Part shown: positions 42,101-48,223 of the stretch, piece by piece
Layout: every line of letters begins with the position of its first letter
Position numbering within the stretch: the stretch's first letter is position 1
Source of the DNA: Ilumatobacter coccineus
Lineage (GTDB): Bacteria; Actinomycetota; Acidimicrobiia; Acidimicrobiales; Ilumatobacteraceae
NCBI GenBank assembly: GCA_002748455.1
Contig: PDSL01000021.1
Span: 1 to 57,423, forward strand
Length of the DNA: 57,423 bases
Direction: 5' to 3'
The notes under the pieces: generated by a model
What the model was told of the DNA's origin: nothing
The model's database searches: none
What the model saw: only the letters and a program-made list of their open reading frames with translations
Position numbers and translations under genes: made by a program

Positions 42101-44003
42101 TGAAACGGTGACGTGTGCATACACCAATACCGAGCGGGCAACACTGGTGGTGATCAAGGATGCCCAGCCTGATGATGGTCAGGCGTTTGAGTATTCCTTG
42201 ACCGGTGGAACGGTAAACGAAACCTTCAGCCTGACCGATGATGGTGTAGCACCGGTGACCAATACGTGGTCGACCACGGTGTCTCCTGATCTGGAGTACA
42301 CCCTGGTCGAGGGCTTGACAGCGCACTGGACACTCGAGTCGGTGTCGTGCGACTCCTCGACCACACCGGTACAAGAGATCGGTGCTGAGGGCATCAGCCT
42401 TACCCCCGATGCTGGTCAGACGGTCACGTGTACCTTTGTCAATGACGCTGATGAGTCGGAGCTGAAGGTGACGAAGTCGGTGGCCCATGTGGCTGCTGAC
42501 TATGGCTGGAGTTTCGAGATCTCGTTAACGCCTGATCCGTCGGGTGCATCTCCGGTGACTGTCTCGGGCACTGGGCCGAGTAGCGACACAGCGACCTTCG
42601 GCGGATTGGTGCTCAATCAGGAGTACACGATCGCTGAAGTTGATCCCGGTGATGGCTGGTCGGCATCGGAGATGATGTGCACCGTTCAGGGCGCCGCTCA
42701 CGCCGATGAAGATCCAACGCTGGATGGGTATCAGATCACCATCGCTGAAGCGGCTTCCACGATTGAGTGTGAGCTGACCAATACCGCTACATCGGGTCAG
42801 TTGGAACTCACCAAGTCGGTGGTCGATGTGGCCGATGATCTTGACTGGTCATTCGCGTTCGAATGGGCGATTGGTGATCCGGTGACGTCGACGGCAGCGT
42901 TCAGTGTGGACAAGGCTCAACCGACCCACACGGTGACAGATCTGTTGCCTGGTGAGACCTACACCTTGAGTGAGGTGGTCCCCGCGGGATGGACCGTTGA
43001 TATGGCCTGCACGGTGACCTCAGCTGATGGGATGACAGCAACCTCGTCTGGGCCGTGGACGATCCAACCGGGCGACTCGATCGATTGCGATGTCACCAAT
43101 ACGGCTGATCTCGGAGCGGTCACGGTCACCAAGTCGGTGGTCGGCGACAATCAGCAGCCGTGGGAGTTCAGCTTCACGATCGATCCCGCCCCTGTCGGCG
43201 GTGAAGCCACCCAGACGATCAGTGGCACCGGTCCCGCGACCGAAGAGATCCGGTGGAACGGTCTTGTTCCCGGTGTGGAGTACACGATCAGCGAGGCTGA
43301 TGCCGGGACCCGGTGGGTGTCAACCGATGAGGGATGTGTGGTCGTGCCGGTTGACGGTGGAGCTCCACGGTCGATCGATCAGGCTGGTGACGGGTTTATC
43401 GTTGCTCCTGGTGACCGAATCGACTGTGGGTTCACCAATACAGCTCGCGGTGATGTGGCCGTCGACAAGTCGGTGGCCCAGGTGGCCACGCTGAGTGACG
43501 GCAAGGTCAAGATTGTCTACACGATCGTTGTCACTAACAACTCGACGTTTAGCGAGCCGTATGAGCTCGGTGACACCCTGCAGTTTGGTGCTGGGATCAT
43601 GGTGACCTCGGCCCAGGCCACCTCCACCGATGCCGCGGTCAATCCAACGTGGGATGGGGTTGGCAACACTCAGGTGACTGCCGGCGAACAGGTGCTTGCA
43701 CCTGGTGCCGCCCATACCTTCACGGTTGTGGTCGAAGCGGTCGTCGCGGCGACCTCTACTGCTGAGAGCCGCAACTGTGTCGTGTCGGTTGGCGAAACCG
43801 GGACTGGTCTGTTGAACAGTGCCCAGGTCGCCTATGACAACGGCTCCACGAGCGACGACGCTTGTGGTGAGTCGCCACCTCCGCCTCGTGTCTTGCCAAG
43901 AACTGGGTCGGAGACCGCGCCCCTTCTCGGGATCGGCCTAGCCGCCATGCTGGCCGGTTGGTTCTTGATCCTGATCTCTCGTCGTCGCCGTCGAGAGGCT
44001 TGA
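36108..44003 (+). CDS. Giant surface protein 4: same architecture (2631 aa)
   Basis: SWRVLVASSVLAASIVVSPL signal; MPRECSYMTPEELEHHDILC; VDESGSMRG; TNWDDAL; ITDGNPN; C-terminal VLPRTGSETAPLLGIGLAAMLAGWFLILISRRRRREA. Confidence 0.9.
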   Translation: MTTLFPSSFSLRSSWRVLVASSVLAASIVVSPLDTRTAGADPGDHSDLSESPVPPTTVPEQDPVDVPTTTLSASTIPEPTVPDTSAPVATSVPDSTVPRTTLPETTVPLNMAAAETVPETTVPLNMAAAETVPETTVPVPAPGMPRECSYMTPEELEHHDILCEPLRAAMRSSVNPSEIDNPPLAPSCAIDVVLIVDESGSMRGNQDNVRNALRAILDSFNNTGSNMAIVRFDSYAHQVSGFVPVDDSTTAATGVLGSYIDDYEVRNMTNWDDALHAAHTISPPPADGAVELTMIITDGNPNARENHNHPGYNAVTPVGRAINEADHIKGLGSHMFAVGVGNNISETNLQRITGDVRFPTAGQTFGNSDYMIEPNFDDLETSLRAAVYAQCAPEVIIKKRVDLDGDGTYETSSGNQVSGFEFIGTISGATENVDWTRPDVADNTSPVSVTTGTSGSAHFEWRFGSEVDPQPGSLTMDVVETQRPGYTYQGAECTIKNLMPDGNLDTTVESFAASESVSFLVEQGTIVTCDFNNRAETVVVLQKEWVDSMAGDTAVLAIAESGGLMSSDTSTAPDAPSVDLGDPDADPTDLDPDNSAELVVATGASVTLSEALSATSLYDRVLTCDKGSLDYTDGETTGTLDTSGLGGETVTCTFTNTRTSASLDVVKAWDNAVGGDQATLVANYSNGSTNLDVTAPNQASMTLEILSGETVTVTELFNSANVGNYDISTVSCVDDAGDPVGTVNVTSGSSFTYQVPAVIANATCTVTNRRDSGPVTLHKAWENAASGDAAELHIDVVGETSASSTVAGDPNLDDTANQATADVNVGDSFTIYEDVTETTGAYGTTYRCASPDGTNVQEGAVTRVGDRVTSGTLTMPDTKGLECVFTNSRRSVRLKVDKEWVGAALDDTAAITASGESGIAGPKVSVADSANETDSVVVALTVFAGETGVSVAETLGAANAAAYSTTLSCPGVDNLVWSAADLEGTFDIPKDVTDDLTCTLINTAQRGTIVIKKTVVGSGGDFTFDSDWNDSGGAVVSQFVLSPGDDSTVSQTWTDVLAGSYEVSERVSAAYGQTVTCSESGATVDHGSSAAGLTGSIDLDPGETVTCTYTNVEQAHIVVVKDAQPNSGQAFDYSLSGGDLNETFSLVDDSAVPATNTWQATVSPGVAYTLVEELVDDWDLDSVTCTNGVATTPVQQADAEGVSFTPTPGQTVVCTFVNKAVGSGLSVTKKVADVAADYDWSFEISLTPDPSGASPVNVSGTGPGSDAATFGGLVLNQQYTIAEVDPGDGWSASEMMCTAEGAAHADEDPIADGYQITITQPAMRIECELTNQASDGSIKVTKSVKNHSGDWSFDFTLSDDDAATADQTFTLDQDNTVYEFDRLVSGESYTLTETVPDGWSSSMTCTVTSAGGGVTTSAGPWTIEPGDSIECDVVNERKTATMTVAKVWLNAAHGDGATLTAVSETGTHTYLDSSPAGAADSMSFVVRAGETVSLSEVLPGSNAGSYAATALTCVGDTGTLTWTLGELEADYEVTDDPQDITCTWTNTRNMFPVALAKTWNDPASTDDVTLTAVGAESAVGIDLSVYDGTNAVSGTTEFWAGETIDLVETLAAGNLANYTTSLECRAASGATIGDPIGVLSYVPGELTGKLALPKELPTGYDRVVCTWTNVRDVNQASLTKRWVGALAGDQVDLSLSTDGHSATSSSAADGNAEFIDTAHTASLSVGGGETVSFGETVDPNNAASYTTTWECSSDAWPAPITGTGLTGDVVMPASASVACVITNTATTTTLHVDKVWINAVAGDTAKITVDGTKVAVGPATATADSDNLAAPGETDTDVVTVAITSGETGIAVSETVNSAAAIYDQVLSCTGVDNFDSATGTFDIPKNPTTEPRCTLTNTAQRGTIVVVKTVDGAGGDFTFDSDWNDSSGTAVDQFVLSPPDAGTVNQTWTDVLVGQYSVSELTNAAYDQTVTCSESGATVDHGSSVSGVTGSIDLDPGETVTCAYTNTERATLVVIKDAQPDDGQAFEYSLTGGTVNETFSLTDDGVAPVTNTWSTTVSPDLEYTLVEGLTAHWTLESVSCDSSTTPVQEIGAEGISLTPDAGQTVTCTFVNDADESELKVTKSVAHVAADYGWSFEISLTPDPSGASPVTVSGTGPSSDTATFGGLVLNQEYTIAEVDPGDGWSASEMMCTVQGAAHADEDPTLDGYQITIAEAASTIECELTNTATSGQLELTKSVVDVADDLDWSFAFEWAIGDPVTSTAAFSVDKAQPTHTVTDLLPGETYTLSEVVPAGWTVDMACTVTSADGMTATSSGPWTIQPGDSIDCDVTNTADLGAVTVTKSVVGDNQQPWEFSFTIDPAPVGGEATQTISGTGPATEEIRWNGLVPGVEYTISEADAGTRWVSTDEGCVVVPVDGGAPRSIDQAGDGFIVAPGDRIDCGFTNTARGDVAVDKSVAQVATLSDGKVKIVYTIVVTNNSTFSEPYELGDTLQFGAGIMVTSAQATSTDAAVNPTWDGVGNTQVTAGEQVLAPGAAHTFTVVVEAVVAATSTAESRNCVVSVGETGTGLLNSAQVAYDNGSTSDDACGESPPPPRVLPRTGSETAPLLGIGLAAMLAGWFLILISRRRRREA
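36417..36521 (+). repeat. 45-bp tandem repeat (2.3 copies) encoding ETTVPLNMAAAETVP
   Basis: gagacaacggtgccgctgaacatggcggcggcggagaccgttcct repeated identically twice, then a partial copy. Confidence 0.95.
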
Positions 44004-44009
44004 GCTCGA

Positions 44010-44043
44010 TGGTGTGCCGGGCGGTCTACCGCTCGGCACACCA
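44010..44043 (+). terminator. Hairpin terminator after giant surface gene 4
   Basis: TGGTGTGCCGGGCGG-tcta-CCGCTCGGCACACCA, 15-bp stem with one G-U pair. Confidence 0.65.
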
Positions 44044-44079
44044 GGGTGACCGCGGTTGTGTTGGTTGTGGAGCGGGCCT

Positions 44080-44127
44080 GGCCTACCTATGTTGATGGTG
44101 AACGCAACGTAGGTAACTAGGTAGGCC
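44080..44127. promoter_or_regulatory. Nested inverted/direct repeats upstream of an ABC exporter operon (putative operator)
   Basis: ggcctacct...aggtaggcc (9-bp arms) nested with acctatgttg...caacgtaggt and direct repeat taggtaac/taggtagg. Confidence 0.45.
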
Positions 44128-44254
44128 TTATGCGCGCCAGTCATGGTTGTTTGGTGTTGACCAAGGTGATGGCCAGCTCACACAACGGTTGGCTGTTGGG
44201 TGTTTGGCACACCGCTGTTGCTGCAAACGCCGCCGTACAACCCGAGGAGCTCCC

Positions 44255-45172
44255 ATGACATCACCGCTGATCGACATCCAAGGCCTGGAAAAGCGATTCG
44301 GTTCGTTCACAGCGCTTGACGGTCTCAACCTCCAGGTTAACGCCGGTGAAGTCCATGGATTCTTGGGTCCCAACGGATCAGGAAAGTCGACCACCATCAG
44401 GGTGATCCTCGGTCTCTTGGCCTCCGACGGTGGCACGATCCGCCTGTTCGGACGCGATCCGTGGGTCGATGCGGTCGAGCTTCACCGTCGCTTGGCCTAT
44501 GTGCCCGGCGATGTGACTCTGTGGCCCAATCTGTCGGGCAATCAGTGTCTCGACATCCTGTCTCAAGCTCAGGGATCGCCCAACCCAACGCGGCGAGCGG
44601 AGTTGGTCGACCGGTTCGATCTCGACCCGACCAAGAAGGCGCGTGACTATTCCAAGGGGAATCGTCAAAAGGTGTCCCTGATCTCGGCACTGGCATCGGA
44701 TGCTGAGCTTCTGATCCTCGATGAGCCGACCTCGGGGCTTGACCCTCTGATGGAACAGGTCTTTGTGGAAAGCGTGCGTGAGCGGGTCGTCGATGGCACG
44801 ACGGTCTTGTTGTCCAGCCATATTCTCGCCGAAGTCGAAGCCTTGGCCGATCGGGTCAGCATTATCCGAGCTGGACGTACTGTGTCGTCGGGAACCCTCG
44901 ATGAGATGAGGCGTCATACCCATACCGATATTCACGCGTCGACTGACGGTCGTCCCGAAGGCCTCGACACGCTCGCCGGTGTGGGCGGACTCCATATCGC
45001 CCCGATCGATGGGCACTATGAGGTGCGATGCTCAGCTGAACCCGATGCTGTCAGCGGGGTACTGAGAAGCCTCAACCAGGCGGGCATCGTGAGGATCACG
45101 GCCACCCCGCCCAGCCTTGATGAGCTCTTCTTGGAGAGCTATGCCACCGAACGTGGCGAGGTGGCATCGTGA
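44255..45172 (+). CDS. ABC transporter ATP-binding protein (antibiotic-exporter type)
   Basis: HGFLGPNGSGKSTTIRVILGLL Walker A; LLILDEPTSGLDPLM Walker B; GAGGAG SD before ATG 44255. Confidence 0.93.
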   Translation: MTSPLIDIQGLEKRFGSFTALDGLNLQVNAGEVHGFLGPNGSGKSTTIRVILGLLASDGGTIRLFGRDPWVDAVELHRRLAYVPGDVTLWPNLSGNQCLDILSQAQGSPNPTRRAELVDRFDLDPTKKARDYSKGNRQKVSLISALASDAELLILDEPTSGLDPLMEQVFVESVRERVVDGTTVLLSSHILAEVEALADRVSIIRAGRTVSSGTLDEMRRHTHTDIHASTDGRPEGLDTLAGVGGLHIAPIDGHYEVRCSAEPDAVSGVLRSLNQAGIVRITATPPSLDELFLESYATERGEVAS

Positions 45173-46755
45173 TCCCCGTCGGACTGGGCCAGATGGCCCG
45201 AGTCCAGCTCAAGACCGGTTGGAAGGTCATCGGCATCTGGATCATCGCTGTCGCTGCCATGATGTGGTTGACCGCAATGTCGGTTGCCGACATCTACGAC
45301 ACCCCGTTCGAGATCAAACGTTATGCCGACACGGTTGGCTCTGGTGCCGCGGTTCGCATGTTCAACGGGGTGGTAGCCGGGATGGACACCATTGGCGGCA
45401 TTTTCGCTTCAGAGTTCGCCTTTGTCGCTGCCTTTGGCACCGCCCTGATGGGGCTCGCCTTGGTGTCGCGCTCCACCCGACGCGAAGAAGAATCGGGTCG
45501 TCTGGAGCTCTTGCTGGCTTCACCGATCGGTCGCCGAGCCCCGCTCTGGACCGCAGTGACGATCACCTTCGCCGCCCTGCTCCTCGCCGGTATCGGATCG
45601 TCCTTTTTCCTGATTGCGTATGGCAGCGATCCAGCAGGATCGGTGATCTATGGCCTGGCGCTTGCCGCCTTGGGCGCGGTCTTTGCCGGCTTTACCGCGA
45701 TCGTTGCCCAACTGGTTGGTCACTCTCGCACCGTGTGGGGCATCGGCATCGCTGCCATCGTGGTGTCCTATCTGTGGCGAGGCTTGGCCGCGGTCTACGA
45801 ATCCCCGCTGATCTGGGTGGTGCCTCACGGCTGGTTCGACAAGGTGGCCGCTTTCGGTGATGCCCGAATCTGGGTCCTGGTCATGATGATGGTGGTGGCC
45901 TTGGTGTTGGCGGGGGTTGGTATTCGCCTCAACGCCTTGCGCGACCTCAGTGATGCCTTCATCCCAGCTCGCCCTGCTCGTCAATCGATGTCGCCCTTCT
46001 ATCGCCGCCCGGTCGGGATCGCCATCACGGTGATGCGCAACTCGATCATCGGCTTTGGGGTGATCGCCGTCATCATGTTGGGCACCTATGGCGCGGTGTC
46101 TCAGCAGGTTCTCGATGCCATCGAACAGACCCCTGACCTCAAGATCTATTTTGGTGACGGAGGCATCTTGCCCGAGGTGGTTGCCATGTTCTCGATCATG
46201 GGGGCAATCGTGTCCACCGCCTTCTTGATCCAAGCCCTCGGCACCCTACGGCGTGAAGAAACCACGTTTCGGGCTGAACTCATGCTGTCGGGCGAGGTAT
46301 CTCGATTGCAGTGGATGAGGTCCTTTGTCGGTGTCGCTGTCGTCGGCACCGTGGTGATCACGGTGCTTGGCGGCCTGGCGATGTCGGCAGCTATCCAGCT
46401 GACCACGGGCGAATCCGATGTCGCACTCGACGCCATCTGGACCTCAGCTGTCCTCTTGATTCCCACCCTGGCCTTTGGAGCGTTGTGGCTGGCCCTCTAT
46501 GGCGTGCGTCCAGGATGGAGCGGAGCAACCTGGGGCATCATGGGCGTGTCAGCGGTCCTGTCCTATATGGGGCCCGGCCTGAAACTCCCCGATGCCATCA
46601 TCGACATTCTGCCCTATCGGGCGTTGGGTAAGATCCCGGTCGAATCGATCGATCTGGGTCGAGCGGGACTCATCATCGTCGGGATCGCGATCATGGCGGT
46701 GATCGGGTTTATCGGCTTCCGTCGCCGGAACATCCCCTATGCCCAGGGAAGCTGA
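45169..46755 (+). CDS. ABC transporter permease, polyketide-antibiotic-exporter-like, multi-TM
   Basis: Overlaps the ATPase stop (GTGA); SRSTRREEESGRLELLLASPIGR; two six-TM-like halves. Confidence 0.88.
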   Translation: MIPVGLGQMARVQLKTGWKVIGIWIIAVAAMMWLTAMSVADIYDTPFEIKRYADTVGSGAAVRMFNGVVAGMDTIGGIFASEFAFVAAFGTALMGLALVSRSTRREEESGRLELLLASPIGRRAPLWTAVTITFAALLLAGIGSSFFLIAYGSDPAGSVIYGLALAALGAVFAGFTAIVAQLVGHSRTVWGIGIAAIVVSYLWRGLAAVYESPLIWVVPHGWFDKVAAFGDARIWVLVMMMVVALVLAGVGIRLNALRDLSDAFIPARPARQSMSPFYRRPVGIAITVMRNSIIGFGVIAVIMLGTYGAVSQQVLDAIEQTPDLKIYFGDGGILPEVVAMFSIMGAIVSTAFLIQALGTLRREETTFRAELMLSGEVSRLQWMRSFVGVAVVGTVVITVLGGLAMSAAIQLTTGESDVALDAIWTSAVLLIPTLAFGALWLALYGVRPGWSGATWGIMGVSAVLSYMGPGLKLPDAIIDILPYRALGKIPVESIDLGRAGLIIVGIAIMAVIGFIGFRRRNIPYAQGS

Positions 46756-47715
46756 TCAGCTCACCGAGCGTCGCCACATGTCCACGAACGCGTCGTGGTC
46801 AGCAGCGGTGATCACCCGGGCATTGGGAGGTTGTCCAGTGATGCCCAACACATCCATGACCACCATGCCGCGGGTCAGCTCGCTCTCGGTTTCAACCTCC
46901 ACATAGAGGTCGCGGATCTCGGTGGCGATCGTTGAATCGATCGCATACGCCATCGTGATCGGATCGGGAAGATCAAATCCGGCCAATTTGGTGTCGGTGG
47001 CGCAATAGTTGGTCAACATCGCCTGAATATCGACACAGAATTCGGCGAGTGGGGTGCCGATCGAGCGAATGTCACGAGCGATCTCGGGAGTGATCACCGC
47101 ATACTTGCGGGAGATGTCCCATCCGACAAATTCGATAGTGAGATCTGATGCCAAGACCGCGGCAACCGCATCGGGATCAGCCCACATATTGTATTCGGCA
47201 GCTGGGGTGACATTGCCGATATGGTCAGCAACCGCTCCCATGGTGACCACCCGGTCAATGCGTGTGGGCAGGTCAGGGTCACGCTCAAGTGCGAGGGCGA
47301 TATTGGTCAACGGGCCGAGGGTCACCAGGGTGAGCTCCCCGGCATGGTCGTGGGATGCCTGGATGAGGGCTCCGACAGCGTCATCAGAATCGGGGGTTCG
47401 CCCCGACAGATCGAGACCGATATCGCCCATGCCATCGGCACCGTGGACGTTTTGGGCAGTGATGAGCGGGATATGCAGTGGCGTATCAGCTCCCACATGA
47501 ACCGGCACCTCGTGGGCTTGGCAGAGGTCGCGGGTGTAGAGGGCGTTTTGGACGGCGCGATCGAGGGGAACATTGCCGGCGACCACGCTGATGCCAACCA
47601 CCTCGATATCGGGATGTCGTAAGGCGATCACCAAGGCAACCGCATCGTCAGACGCGGTATCGGTATCGATGAAGATGGGTCGACGATCGGGGTGAGGTCT
47701 CACCGGGTCCACCAT
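46756..47715 (-). CDS. Inosine/uridine-preferring nucleoside hydrolase family protein
   Basis: IFIDTDTASDDAVALVIALRHPDIEVVGISVVAGNVPLDRAVQNAL; EYNMWADPDAVAAVLAS; calcium-binding DTDxxxDD. Confidence 0.93.
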   Translation of the reverse strand: MVDPVRPHPDRRPIFIDTDTASDDAVALVIALRHPDIEVVGISVVAGNVPLDRAVQNALYTRDLCQAHEVPVHVGADTPLHIPLITAQNVHGADGMGDIGLDLSGRTPDSDDAVGALIQASHDHAGELTLVTLGPLTNIALALERDPDLPTRIDRVVTMGAVADHIGNVTPAAEYNMWADPDAVAAVLASDLTIEFVGWDISRKYAVITPEIARDIRSIGTPLAEFCVDIQAMLTNYCATDTKLAGFDLPDPITMAYAIDSTIATEIRDLYVEVETESELTRGMVVMDVLGITGQPPNARVITAADHDAFVDMWRRSVS

Positions 47716-47740
47716 AGGGCCAGACGACTTCGGTCATGGG

Positions 47741-47790
47741 CCCTCGTTCGGTCGCATCGTCCGTCACTGCCAGACGATGCGACCCGAGGG
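47741..47790. other. Long near-perfect inverted repeat in the nucleoside hydrolase/cimA intergenic region
   Basis: CCCTCG-ttc-GGTCGCATCGTC / loop of 11 / GACGATGCGACC-CGAGGG. Confidence 0.7.
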
Positions 47791-47851
47791 GGCGCTGTTC
47801 ACACTGACCCGGTTGCCGAGTGTCGTCATGAGAGACGCCAGCCGCACCCTT

Positions 47852-47884
47852 GCATCCGGTGACGTGTTGGGCGACTCCGGATGC
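47852..47884. other. Inverted repeat GCATCCGG...CCGGATGC with overlapping outer pairing cgccagc/gctggcg
   Basis: Exact 8-bp arms; outer 7-bp arms start at ~47836. Confidence 0.5.
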
Positions 47885-48116
47885 TGGCGACATGGCTGTC
47901 GCCCCATCCCCTTGGTGCTCGGCCATCAGGGTCGAACACCGTGAGGAATGACCAATTTGGTCGGTGGGGTAGCAGGGGTCAAGAAGAATTGGCAGTCAAT
48001 TGCTGTCGTCCACATCTTTGTTGGAGCTATCCCCAGAATCTCTGGATTATCCACAGCATGCCCCCAGGAGTGGCTGGTGTTGCAGCACGGCCCAGAAGCC
48101 GCAAGAATGTGAAGTG

Positions 48117-48152
48117 ATGCGCTTTCTTCGTGCTATCTCCATTATTCCTTAG
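48117..48152 (+). CDS. Putative Ile-rich attenuation leader peptide MRFLRAISIIP*
   Basis: ATG CGC TTT CTT CGT GCT ATC TCC ATT ATT CCT TAG. -10-like AAGAAT (48103-48108) lies 8 nt upstream and -35-like TTGCAG (48080-48085) 17 nt further up. Upstream of cimA. Confidence 0.75.
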   Translation: MRFLRAISIIP

Positions 48153-48176
48153 AGCGTGTGGTGACCCCACATGCTC
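48152..48176 (+). promoter_or_regulatory. Hairpin starting at the G of the leader-peptide stop codon
   Basis: GAGCGTGTGG-tgacc-CCACATGCTC, 10-bp stem with one G-U pair. Confidence 0.6.
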
Positions 48177-48179
48177 GCT

Positions 48180-48204
48180 ATGCCGCCTCACCGGCGGCAT
48201 TTTT
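48180..48204 (+). terminator. Intrinsic terminator in the cimA leader (putative attenuator)
   Basis: ATGCCGCC-tcacc-GGCGGCAT followed by TTTT; 20 nt before ATG 48224. Confidence 0.8.
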
Positions 48205-48223
48205 GCTGTCAGGACAACAAACC

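Noticed and set aside
46750-46760. Abutting tail-to-tail stop codons (also 4550-4553 overlapping stops)
   Set aside because: Compact convergent gene ends are ordinary; no inferred function.
48006-48055. DnaA-box-like sites TCGTCCACA and TTATCCACA
   Set aside because: Only two sites, one perfect; no cluster, AT-rich unwinding region or dnaA/dnaN context, so origin function is not supported.
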